From the NCBI GenBank assembly GCA_009760885.1, contig CM019697.1, forward strand, positions 28,822,710 through 28,886,709: DNA of 64,000 nucleotides, written 5' to 3'. Of the stretch, positions 53,527 through 63,655 are shown piece after piece. This DNA is from Achatina immaculata. Its lineage: Eukaryota; Mollusca; Gastropoda; Stylommatophora; Achatinidae. The notes below the pieces were generated by a model. That model saw nothing but the letters and a program-made list of their open reading frames with translations, was not told where the DNA came from and ran no database searches. The position numbers were made by a program, and so were the translations under genes. Numbering within the stretch: the first letter of the stretch is position 1; each line of letters begins with the position of its first letter.

Positions 53527-53850
53527 AATATCGCCTCCTTTACTTCATTTATTGTTATTGGTCCTTTATTGATGTTTAGTTCCGTTTTTGCTTCAGGTAT
53601 GTCTATTGTTTGTGCTGCTTGTGTTCTGTTTAGTAGGGTGTTAAAGTGTTCCCTCCATCTTTCAATTTTTTCTCTTTCTCCACTGACCAGTTGTCCATTT
53701 TGTGTTCTTACTGCACTTTCACATCTTGTGTTGAAGTTACCTGTCATCTGCTTTGTGATTTTATATATGGTTTTCATGTCATTTGTATATGCTGCTTTCT
53801 CTGCTGTTTCTGCTAAATTGTCATAATATTGACGTTTATCTTGAAAATAT
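53527..53850 (-). mobile_element. LINE-B-type fragment: pre-RT linker
   Basis: Minus strand: FQDKRQYYDNLAETAEKAAY, MKTIYKITKQMTGNFNTRCE, QNGQLVSGEREKIERWREHF and INKGPITINEVKEAI. This is the linker between endonuclease and reverse transcriptase in this LINE type. By position and strand it is probably the same minus-strand LINE-B as 52872-53215 with its RT deleted and a LINE-A piece inserted, but the assignment to family B is an inference. Confidence 0.7.
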
Positions 53851-55479
53851 GAACATAGGAGGCCAATAACTGATGAGAAGCAGTACTGACAACTACTACC
53901 GAGAGTTCTACAAGAATGAAAAGCATGTTTAAGGCATATTTGTAAGTTTTGTCCTTACTATTCTGCAAGTCTGAAACTTGGTAAATTTAGAATATGTAAA
54001 TAATAAACTTACATAAGAGTCACCAATTCAAGAAATACAATTTTAAAAAAAAATAAAAACACGAAATTTAAAATAATAAAGAAAATTAAAATGCAGGAAT
54101 AGAGACAAACAGTATAAATGTCCTGTGATATATATGTATATATATATATATAACATATATATATACATATACATATAGTATATATCTATGCAGATCTCAT
54201 TACACAGCTAGATAGATCACAACGAACCACATTTTTCAGCAGGACAATGCAGATCACAAGCCCACCTACACAGAGTGAAGACTACCAAAACCCTACTCTG
54301 CACATCTCAAACTAGCCTCCAGAACAATCCAACAAAACTAATGAGAGCCCAGACTTGACTTGCATGGCTGGAAAACTTTGGGGGGCTTACATAAAAAAAA
54401 AAAAAAACTGGTGACAATATGAATGCAACCTATCCTTCATGAACGGACTGAGCATGAGAAACTGAATACAAAAAAAAAAAGAATAATAATATGGTGAACA
54501 TGAAACTATACAGATTAGTACAGTTTTAAAAAAATGTGATTGGTGGTTTTTCTGCTTCAAATGAATATTTTTTTGTGACTAATGACAACAGTAACAATAT
54601 ATACCATATCTGTACGCCTAAAAAACTGTTCTTCCTTTATCTCTGTTCACTTCATGTAAGTCTTATGTAATGGATTTTTAATCTTAAAGGGGTCTAAAGT
54701 CGGTGGATGTTATCTATTGTATATCTCCACTGAAAGTATTTCTTGCTTTAGGCAACTGGGGTGGAGAAAGAACCTTCTCCATATTACACTAACCTGCCCT
54801 TGATCTGCCCATCTAATCCATCACAGGACACAGTCCATAAGACTGGAAATCTAGCAGAACTGCAGGAGATGTCAGAAGAGGGTAGGCTAAACAACCTCAC
54901 TAATTAATTTGTGTTCTTCCTTTTGAATTTTTCTGTCAAGATTTTCTACCCATGCCATTTGACTTTCTCCAGCACAATTCACTGGATTTGACCACCACTG
55001 GTAGTATTAATTTATTTCCTATGGCAAATCTAGGCCACGTTAACAATAGGCTAGTCATACCTGCACGTATGTGTATCAGATCTCTTGATAGCCAGACCTG
55101 CTGACTCTGGAACTGCACCACTCAACAAGAGTAAAACCAAGACTCCCAAATGTCCCAAGCACAACCAGAATTAGAAGCTGCCAAGGCAGCAACAGTTCAT
55201 TGCTGTAGTAAAATGCTACAGCTGCAGTAACAGACTGGACATGAGGAATATTAAAATCTTTAGATAAATGTCAGCAAACATTATTCTGATAATCTGTATT
55301 ACCACATAATGAAAGCACAAACATACAGAATGTAATGAAAAAACTCAATGATACTGTAACTTTTAAAAAAACACACATAAATAGAAAATCAAAGCAAATA
55401 TATAACAGCAAAATAAACAGACTAGACTAAAACAGGGTGTTATATTTACAGCATCACTTAAACAAGTTTTATGGAGAAA
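53851..55479. other. Mostly unassigned; (TA)n at 54128-54190
   Basis: A (TA)n/(ATAC)n tract at 54128-54190. At 54225-54310 a faint FQQDNADHKPTYTE-like reading recalls a Tc1/mariner catalytic block but is too short to call. Poly-A runs near 54395 and 54470. No gene. Confidence 0.5.
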
Positions 55480-57379
55480 ATAAACTGCCAAAAGTTCAAA
55501 ATTCAGACTCCGGCTTCACTGCATTTGGGACAACCCCATATATGCTCAACCGCATGCCACAGCATCCATTTAAGAGCATGTTTGCTAATAGTTCCTGTCA
55601 AATGTTGGTTGTTTACGATGCTTTTTCTGGCACACAGTTCAGATTTCCTGCCAGCAAATTTAATTTGTCCTAGCTCCAGCATTCTCCTCACAGCTACATT
55701 GTTCTCCACTCACGCTACCATTCTCCCACAGTCTGTCCAATACAGCCTTAGCAATGTTCTCCTTGTCCATAGTCTGTAATTTATTTTTGCCTGTCCAGCA
55801 AGTCTGTCTGCCAAATCATTGCCATGTACTCCTGTATGCCCTGGACAGTAAAGCCATGTTAGGCTTGTCACAGCTGACTGGCTTAACAGATGAACCCATT
55901 CTTTTCAAAGAAAATTCTTCTCAATCTTATGAAGCATACTCTACGAATCCATCACAATGACACCATTAACCACATAATGACCAACTAACTATTCCACTGC
56001 CGCTAACAGTGTCAATTTCCTTTCGCATGCTTCAAGTGGTGATTTCAAAGGCCCCCGAACCCTGTGCCACTACTCTTCCATTTCGGTAGGCAACTAAACC
56101 CCAACCACTTTTGCTGTTCTGAGTCAATGAGCCATCTGTATATAATACCGTGTCGGAAGACCCACAGTGATGCTGGATGAGATCTTGAACCCAAAGTTCA
56201 ACTGCACCTTGTGCCCAGTCTCTACATTCACGGCCCTTCTATATAATAATCTTTGTTAGCTGAGGTTGGTCCTGGACCCATTAGTAGTCATCACCTTTAG
56301 GCACCTCATCTAGATTGCAAATTGACTTTATTGTATCCTACACCTCAGCCATCCAGGATCTGCCTCGTTTGAGTGTTTTCCCTTTATCAACCCCAACTCA
56401 TTATGGAGAGGATGATTCTTCATGCCAGCAACCCTGATATTTGCCTTTACTTGAGCATACTTGTGTTTAGACCTACACTCAGTAAATCAAGCAAGAAAGT
56501 GCATGGTTGCCATCAGAGTATTCTTAGTGCAACCCAAGACCACTCTCACTGCCTCGTTCTGTACACAGTCAGTTTATTCAGCTGTGCATTGGACAGGATG
56601 AGCAGGCCAAGACCATACTCCAATAATGACAGTACCAGTGCATCTATCAGGAAGAAGCGAGTGTGTTGTGGAAAGCCTGCTTGCAGCCATTAACCTAACT
56701 GCTCCCCAACATTTTCCTGGCTTTTTGTACTGCATTGTTCACATAGTTTGCAAAGGACAATAAACAATCAAATGTGATTCCTAGATACCTCATGAAATGT
56801 GCTCTCTTAATATCTTGGTCTTGACACTTCACAAACAGAACTTCAGATCCTACAACTCTGTTATTTAATGAGCACCACAGGATGCCAGCATTTTCTGGGT
56901 TTTATCACCATACTGTTATCCACACACCAGTTTGTTATTTGGTCCACCCTGTTCTACATTCTTGTGGCTACTTCCTCTCTACACCTCCCATGCTCATATG
57001 TTTATAAGCGTAGGTCAGTGTTCTTCACACAATTTTCAAATAACAGGGCAATGCCAGTAGAATATACATTCAATAGCATAGGAGACAAGGGAGATCCCTA
57101 AGGCAGCCCTGTAGCAATGGTTCTGGGCTCTGAGATCCATGTTCTGTATCTTAAGGCAGCCGATCACCTCAATAGCATTAAAGCTATTCATCGAACCAAT
57201 ATTGTATCTGCCCCAGACTTCATCAGATGTGTCAACAGCATTGTGTAATCCACTCTGTTGTATGCATCCTCAAGATCAAGTGCCACAGCTACAGCTTCGT
57301 CTTTTTCTCTGAAATCCTTCATAAACATCATAAGCCAGTATTGTTGGTTGTATTTCTTCCTAGACGATAACTTCCTAAT
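55480..57379 (-). pseudogene. LINE-G: reverse transcriptase and RNase H (3' part), decayed
   Basis: Minus strand. From the hAT junction: LGSYRLGRNTTNNTGL, FREKDEAVAVALDLEDAYNR and VDYTMLLTHLMKSGADTILV (palm), decayed sequence over the catalytic pair, thumb remnants, then RNase H with IIYTDGSLTQNSKSGWGLVA (about 56150-56085; first Asp) and CPGHTGVHGNDLADRLAGQA (about 55850-55790; His and final Asp). It ends with EHIWGCPKCSEAGV-type Cys sequence near 55510. An I-like LINE with RNase H, different from LINE-H. The 5' continuation is at 61637-62010. Confidence 0.8.
57372..57379. repeat. 8-bp target-site duplication of hAT copy 2 (left)
   Basis: TTCCTAAT, repeated exactly at 61637-61644. Eight bases is the hAT signature length. 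Confidence 0.95.
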
Positions 57380-58000
57380 CAGGGCTAGATTAAGACCCTT
57401 AGAGGTCCTAAGCACTTAAAAGATTTTGGTGCCCCATATATGTGTAATTCAAAATATAAACTATAATAAACCATAAAATAAAATGTTATTTATTGAAATT
57501 AATCAAAAACTTACAGTAAGATGGAAAATAATATTTATTTTTGTATACTTCCACTTTATTTATATTTTAAAAGTTTTCTCTATTTTTTTTAAATTGCAAA
57601 GTCTTTGATCAGATCCTCAAAACTAATCTTATGTAACACATCTGCTTCTATACTTAATAGAGATAAGGCATCCAGCCCGCCTTGTTGTTCTGATGGGATT
57701 TTTAATACACTTCAACTGAGAAAATGAACGCTCAGCTGAGCAATTTGAGACCATTAATGTTAAAAATATATGAAAGCCAATGTCTGTATTTGGAAACACA
57801 CACTCAGTTTTGTCCTATGTAATTATTTTATAAAGTTCAGCATGACTGAATCTTGATTTTACATTTTTTGTTGCACTGAACTTATGGTGCACATATGAAT
57901 GAAACCACTTAAGCTCAGCTTAGAAATTACTGTTGAAGTCCTCTGGGTAAAGCATCAATCAGCTTTTTGACAGCACTGAGAATACCTTTCAATGTTAGTA

Positions 58001-58893
58001 GCACAATAATTGGTGTATAAGTATACAACTATACACTAAACACTGCAGTAAAGCTGTGATACTAGAATGTATAAAATTGGAAAAAAGTAGGAGCAGCTTT
58101 ATTACTTAACGATTACAAAGTTGTGACGTTTCGGCGTGAGCCTTAATCATACAAAAACATACAGGACGAAGAAATAGGGAGAGGAGCTAAAGTATAGATT
58201 TACATGAATACTGTAAAAAAAAAAAAAAAGGTACTTAGCTGTAAATAAGGTGTGGCTTGTCTGGCGGTGTGTGTCAGGAATGGATCTGGTAGGACGTGGA
58301 AATTGTTTAAATAGAGACCTGTGACATGTGGTCGGTGGGTTGTAACTGGGAGTGGTGGATGGGGAACCGGGGAGGGGAGAGAGAGTGACGCACTACTGGC
58401 CTAGCTAGGAGAATTTGAAACAGGTGATTGGGGAAGAGATGTTGCAGAGAAGAGGGGTTGCTGAGAAAATAGCGGGGTTGCAGAGTGATGCTGTGAGGAA
58501 GTTTGAAAAGTAAAAAGGGGTGGATTTAGTGGAGAGGTACTATAATGATTGAAGAAGATGATGTTACGTGTAACTAAACAGCGAGTTTAACCCATGTGGT
58601 TCCAGCGTCCCATAATTTTGAATGCACCGGTTCTCAAGTGCCAGGCGGCTTGTGTCATCTGCGTGACATTGTTTAATGGCTGTTACCAGAAAATCAGATT
58701 TGCCTCTGTGGTTGGGGCCATTGAAATGATTTGGGACTGGTTTCGAAGCATGCTGGGTGATGTCGTATAGATGTTTTTGCATGCGGTCCCCTAATCTGAG
58801 GCCAGTCTCACCGATATATGTTATCCTGCATCTTTTGCACACGATGACATATATCACATTTCGGGACTCGCATGTGAATCCCTCATGAAGTCT
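58001..58893 (-). mobile_element. PLE left arm: GIY-YIG end and 3' UTR
   Basis: Minus-strand copy holding the last roughly 105 codons (from EGFTCESRNVIYVIVCKRC to the stop at 58564) and the complete 3' UTR. It extends about 65 bp further than the right arm at the outer end (through TGATACTAGAATGTATAAAA and beyond). Hammerhead-like motif at 58125-58150. Confidence 0.9.
58125..58150 (-). ncRNA. Hammerhead-like motif, PLE left arm
   Basis: Same structure as at 2356-2381 on the opposite strand: ATGATTA, hairpin GGC/GCC, GAAAC, GTC. Confidence 0.45.
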
Positions 58894-58894
58894 G

Positions 58895-60007
58895 GAAGTC
58901 AAATTATGGGAAACCTACACTGGCAGATTTCCAGAATTCTATAAAAGGTACATCGATGATGGCATTGGAATTACAAGTATGCCACATGAAGACCTTGAAA
59001 AATTTATTGAATTCGCCAATACACTCAATAAGAACATAAAATTCACTTATGAAATCTCTGACAAGTCTGTTAATTTTTTAGACATTAAAATTTCTATTGG
59101 CACAAACAGGCTTGTTACCTCTGTATTTTACAAGCCCACCGATAGCCACACCTATTTGCTTTACATCTCCTCCCATCCTGAGGCCTGTAAGAACTCCATC
59201 CCATATTCCCAACTCCTCCGTCTTCGCCGCATATGTCAGGATAATTTGGACTTTTTAGATCAGTCCAACAAGTTATTAGAATTTTTCCGTCATCGCCACT
59301 ACCCAGAAAAGGTCCTTCGTAAAGCCTTCAACCGTATCCAACTAGTGAGCCGCAAAGAAGTATTCAGGAAAAAGCCTGTTACTCCATCTGACAGAGTTAA
59401 GTTAGTACTGCCTTTCCACCCGCACGGTCAGATGGTTAAGAAAATCCTTTATCGTCATCTGCCGATAATCCAACTCGACTCCGACACTCGTAACATTTTC
59501 TCTGAAGCACCCCTATTGGCATACAAACGTGAGCCAAACCTTAAGGTCATCCTCGTCCACAGCCACTTGAAGCAGAGCCTTAAGTATGTTGGCACCAGAA
59601 AATGTAACCGCCCCCGCTGCGTTACCTGCCCTGTAGTTTGGGAAACGAAAACAATCACCTTTCCCAAAACTATCCTCACTCTTCATGAGGGATTCACATG
59701 CGAGTCCCGAAATGTGATATATGTCATCGTGTGCAAAAGATGCAGGATAACATATATCGGTGAGACTGGCCTCAGATTAGGGGACCGCATGCAAAAACAT
59801 CTATACGACATCACCCAGCATGCTTCGAAACCAGTCCCAAATCATTTCAATGGCCCCAACCACAGAGGCAAATCTGATTTTCTGGTAACAGCCATTAAAC
59901 AATGTCACGCAGATGACACAAGCCGCCTGGCACTTGAGAACCGGTGCATTCAAAATTATGGGACGCTGGAACCACATGGGTTAAACTCGCTGTTTAGTTA
60001 CACGTAA
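58895..60007 (+). CDS. PLE reverse transcriptase C-terminus plus GIY-YIG endonuclease, open frame
   Basis: The best-preserved PLE coding piece here: an unbroken frame of about 370 codons in the right arm. The palm reads WETYTGRFPEFYKRYIDDGI with YIDD intact; then FYKPTDSHTYLLYISSHPEA, SIPYSQLLRLRRICQDNLDF, the basic segment KVLRKAFNRIQLVSRKEVFR, the CNRPRCVTCP linker, and the GIY-YIG nuclease (NVIYVIVC, YIGETGLRLGDRM, LENRCIQNYG). The first Met (58979) is internal; the natural protein begins upstream in sequence this arm lacks. It is truncated at exactly the position where the arm at 823 starts. Missing the fingers and most of the palm, it cannot be an active reverse transcriptase, but the nuclease looks intact. 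Confidence 0.9.
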   Translation, partial: EVKLWETYTGRFPEFYKRYIDDGIGITSMPHEDLEKFIEFANTLNKNIKFTYEISDKSVNFLDIKISIGTNRLVTSVFYKPTDSHTYLLYISSHPEACKNSIPYSQLLRLRRICQDNLDFLDQSNKLLEFFRHRHYPEKVLRKAFNRIQLVSRKEVFRKKPVTPSDRVKLVLPFHPHGQMVKKILYRHLPIIQLDSDTRNIFSEAPLLAYKREPNLKVILVHSHLKQSLKYVGTRKCNRPRCVTCPVVWETKTITFPKTILTLHEGFTCESRNVIYVIVCKRCRITYIGETGLRLGDRMQKHLYDITQHASKPVPNHFNGPNHRGKSDFLVTAIKQCHADDTSRLALENRCIQNYGTLEPHGLNSLFSYT

Positions 60008-60420
60008 CATCATCTTCTTCAATCATTATAGTACCTCTCCACTAAATCCACCCCTTTTTACTTTTCAAACTTCCTCACAGCATCACTCTGCAACCCCGCT
60101 ATTTTCTCAGCAACCCCTCTTCTCTGCAACATCTCTTCCCCAATCACCTGTTTCAAATTCTCCTAGCTAGGCCAGTAGTGTGTCACTCTCTCTCCCCTCC
60201 CCGGTTCCCCATCCACCACTCCCAGTTACAACCCACCGACCACATGTCACAGGTCTCTATTTAAACAATTTCCACGTCCTACCAGATCCATTCCTGACAC
60301 ACACCGCCAGACAAGCCACACCTTATTTACAGCTAAGTACCTTTTTTTTTTTTTTTACAGTATTCATGTAAATCTATACTTTAGCTCCTCTCCCTATTTC
60401 TTCGTCCTGTATGTTTTTGT

Positions 60421-60446
60421 ATGATTAAGGCTCACGCCGAAACGTC
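60421..60446 (+). ncRNA. Hammerhead-like motif, PLE right arm
   Basis: As at 2356-2381. It lies about 60 bp upstream of the element end. In the paired insertion the two motifs sit near both ends, facing outward. Confidence 0.45.
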
Positions 60447-60516
60447 ACAACTTTGTAATCGTTAAGTAATAAAGCTGCTCCTACTTTTTTCCAATTTTAT
60501 ACATTCAATGTTAGTA

Positions 60517-61600
60517 GATGATAAAATGACATTATGTGGCACATCACTTAGAAAAGAAAATCTCCTGCTATTTCTTTGTACGTATATCCTTCCTCTTCTT
60601 CTCATTTTCAAGTTTGTCAATAAATGTGTAAAAGGTGGTGATACAAAATTTATCTCTGGCATTCAGATTTACTTCTGGTGCATCTCCATCATTGAGTACT
60701 CTCTTTCTGATACATGTGCGAGTTGTAGCTGCCTTGTAATCAACATCTGGTAAGCATTTCCTTCGTAGCTGTTTCATATCTTTCAAATTTATCCTGTGAA
60801 GTGCACAGTTGGTCAGCTAATGATACATACAAAACTGCATATGTTTTTAAGTTCACATCCTCATTTTGTAGAACTTGGCTTACTTTGTGAAAATTCTGCA
60901 AAATCTCATTCCAAAAATTCAAAATAAAAATGAATTCTAGCTCTTGCATCTTATCTGCAATATTATTTGCTTCTCTTCTAGCGTCGCCCTTTTGTGACTG
61001 GTCTTCAGATAATATATTCTAATGCTTCTAAAATTTTAAGAAAAGATTTCAAATTGCAGCTGTTGCCATAGTATGTGCCTCCCATCTGTATCAGAAAGGG
61101 ATTTTAAGACGCTTTCATTTCCAATACAACCTTTAAGAATTTTCCACTAGCTGCTGGAGGCTGAAAAAAAGGTGTGGAGTAACTGCACTGTAGAGAAGAA
61201 ATTAACTGCCTCCTGACAGCAGTTAACAGCACTTCAGCCTACCAGATGTAGTGAATGAGCTGCACAGGGCACATATATAGCAAACTTGTTTGTTTCTAAA
61301 ATTTTTTTGCTGCATCCCCTTATAACACCCAGACATATTAGCAGCATTGTCATAAGAATGAGCCTTACATTTTGAAAAGTTTAGCCTACAAGCTTCACAT
61401 AAGTACTGCAACACCTGATTTGCCATTTCCTTACCAGTATGGCTTTTCATTTTCATAAAGGTTAAAAAGCGTTCAATAAGCTGTCCATCTTTTAAGTACC
61501 TAAGTACAACATTTAACTGATCGATATGTGACAGATCTGGTGTTGAATCAATTGACAAAATTTCCCTGGGTCCCCCCCTCCTTCCCTTGATGCCCTAAGC
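60517..61600 (-). pseudogene. hAT transposase fragments (copy 2)
   Basis: Minus-strand frames: LSIDSTPDLSHIDQLNVVLR (first catalytic Asp region) and GQLIERFLTFMKMKSHTGKE, then LCEACRLNFSKCKAHSYDNA and ANMSGCYKGMQQKNF (second Asp intact in YDNA, unlike copy 1), then NFWNEILQNFHKVSQVLQNE and TCIRKRVLNDGDAPEVNLNA. The dimerisation region is missing, as in copy 1. Frameshifts at about 61280, 61000 and 60780. Confidence 0.8.
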
Positions 61601-61636
61601 ACGTGCTTATTTTGCTTAATGGTTAATCCAGCCCTG

Positions 61637-62010
61637 TTCCTAATGTATTTGGTAGTATCCTGCTGGACTCTAGGAAGTCTGAAAGTCACCCAGCTATTAT
61701 TCTCTCGATTACTTTGCCATATATATTTTGATATCCACTCAGTTTTGTATTGTCCTTTCCTATTTTTGGCAAAGGAATCAAGTAACTGTGCAGCCACTCT
61801 TCAGGTATGACACCAATGATCAAGCTCTGGTTGTAAATCTTCTGTCACCTGCTTTACAATGTTGTCATCAGCTTCACTGAGATGTCCGTACTAGATGCCA
61901 TTAGGACCAGGTGCACAATTTTTGGCAGTCTTAATTATCTTTCTTACCTCCTCTACTTCTATTGGGCTTTCCTGAATGTCTGTTTCTACAAAACTTGATA
62001 TTATGTTTCT
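61637..62010 (-). pseudogene. LINE-G: 5' part beyond the hAT insertion
   Basis: Minus strand: IPEEWLHSYLIPLPKIGKDN, TKLSGYQNIYGKVIERIIAG and SDFLESSRILPNTLG in changing frames. These are fingers motifs of the LINE-G reverse transcriptase. The reading continues on the other side of the hAT at 57379. Confidence 0.85.
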
Positions 62011-62754
62011 TGTCCTTAGATGAAAACAAGCTTTCAAAAATGAGTAAAACTTCCGGTTCCAACATGGCTGAAAGGCAAATTACCGTTGATGATTGTGCCT
62101 CCATTTGCCTTTCTTTACACTTTGTTTGCACCAGTTTCATTGTGTTGTGGGTTGGGAGTCTGGTTTGGCATCCTAGCTACTGAGTTTAGTGCTCAGATTG
62201 TCACTGTGAGCTGTGACTTTCAGTGGTGCATGGATTTTCCCAATAGTGATCGGTCTTTGATAAACGTGCTGATGCACTCCAATGCATTCATCGTGCATGT
62301 GCTGATGCACTCCAATGCATTCATCATGCATGGATCACTTTTTGTTATTGCAGGATGGTTCTTGCACATTCCAGGAGATGTTACTGGCACAGGTGGCAAA
62401 GCAATTATGGGATATTCTCATTTGATGTGATGGTGAAATCATACTGAACCTGAACCCAGGTCCAAGTTCTTGGCATGTTGAGGGACTGAATGGTTGCAGG
62501 GAGTGCAGTTCCTAATATGGGGGCACTCTATTGCGAGTTAGGTGGCATCGGGCGGCTAGTTAAGCCTCTTCTCTGGTATGAAGGCTCTGCTAGAGTGACT
62601 ATTTAGTTCCCTTCCTGTAGTACAATATTGCCACAAACTGCCAATGGTGCACTAACTCAACTTGCTTCACTTGACAAACTGTCTAAAGAAGAATGATGTC
62701 CATATGCCTGTAAATTGAAAACTGGAGATGCCCAAGGGAGGTAAGAAAATCCAT
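62011..62754. other. Unassigned, with a 33-bp direct duplication
   Basis: Two tandem 33-bp units starting GTGCTGATGCACTCCAATGC at 62266-62298 and 62299-62331. At about 62430-62475 one frame reads GEIILNLNPGPSSW, recalling the NPGP motif found near the start of some LINE ORFs, but no frame around it is open. No gene called; the 62086-62430 frame has no recognisable domain. Confidence 0.5.
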
Positions 62755-63400
62755 CTCAGATCTTCGTCTTCTTCGTTCGCTTCTACCATCAAGATCGTCC
62801 TATGATCCTACTGAATTTATTCCTGTGGTTCTCGCAATAGTCTCATTTAGGATGAAGGCTCAGAGCATCGTGGGGCTTTGGCCTATATTCTCGGTGGGTA
62901 ACAGAAGCGGCATTGTGTGACACTGTGGTTTTCGTTGCACCAGTTTAGTTTAGAGTTGGACTTTCTCACCAGAAAACCTTGATGTGGTTTGGATATGAAT
63001 TCATCCATGCCGGGAGAGAGGTGGCTGCCTATCCAGCCAAGGGTTGGACTTTCTCACTGGAAAATCTCGACGTGTTTTGGATATCAGTATATCCCCGTTG
63101 GATGAGAGGTGGTTGCCTATCTAGGCTGCACTGTTCGAGTGTCTCCAACTTCAGCATTTTGTGGTCGTGGCTGCTACCCTTCCTGGTGGTGGCCAGGATG
63201 GAGCTTTTGTTGAGAATACGAATCCTCGCCACTAGTAAATTTCAAACCTGGGTTAAGCTGGTTTAGGCATATTATCCTGGTATGGGTGTATATAGGATGT
63301 GACTGGCCTCTAGAGCAGAGGTACTGTGATATGAGTAGCCATCAAGTTTTATCACTGGGTTAAGCCGGTTTAGGCATATTGCCTCAGTTGGGTGTATATA
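62755..63400 (+). mobile_element. Repeat A, copy d (3' truncated)
   Basis: The head (CTTCTTCGTTCGCTTCTACC at 62768), two 88-bp units (from 62953 and 63042) and two of the 106-bp units (63241, 63355), cut at GGTGTATATAG where LINE-C begins. Confidence 0.8.
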
Positions 63401-63655
63401 GGAATTTGCATATCTTGCCACCTATACAGATGAAGATGCTGACACCAAAAATTAGAACTGCAAAGACAGTATTGGGTTTTAAAAATCTTGAAAAAAAATA
63501 TAGCAAATCAAAAGTTATAAGCACAAAAACAGAGTTAAGATTATACAACTCAAATGTAATATCCACCCTTATTTATGTATGCGAACGCTGGAAAACAACT
63601 AAACAAATTAAAAACAAATCAGATACATTTCAAAACAAATGTCTAAAGAAACCCC
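63401..63655 (+). mobile_element. LINE-C fragment
   Basis: Plus strand. Starts at EFAYLATYTDED (compare NQFAYLGSYMDQ of copy 1) and continues with ISTKTELRLYNSNVISTLIY and CERWKTTKQIKNKSDTFQNK, ending at CLKKP. Frameshifts present. Confidence 0.85.

Larger units (their letters stand above)
58001..60503. mobile_element. Paired head-to-head PLE inserted in hAT copy 2
   Basis: A 2.5 kb insertion with a 13-bp target duplication TTCAATGTTAGTA (57988-58000 and 60504-60516). The left arm (58001-58893, minus) and right arm (58894-60503, plus) meet at their 5' ends. The shared roughly 820 bp of 3' sequence in the two arms is almost identical, including variants not found in other copies. This inverted arrangement is a known form of Penelope-like insertions. 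Confidence 0.95.
57380..61636 (-). mobile_element. hAT transposon copy 2, inserted in LINE-G
   Basis: Ends CAGGGCTAGATTAAG (57380) and the complement of CAGGGCTGGATTAACC (61636), with exact 8-bp target duplications TTCCTAAT. Body sequence matches hAT copy 1 closely. It is split at 58000 by a PLE insertion. Removing the hAT and one duplication restores continuous LINE-G coding (LPNTLGSYRLGRN), which confirms the boundaries. Confidence 0.95.

Noticed and set aside
54225..54310. Tc1/mariner catalytic block
   Set aside because: Only about 15 residues resemble FQQDNA...H; no other transposase motif in order nearby.
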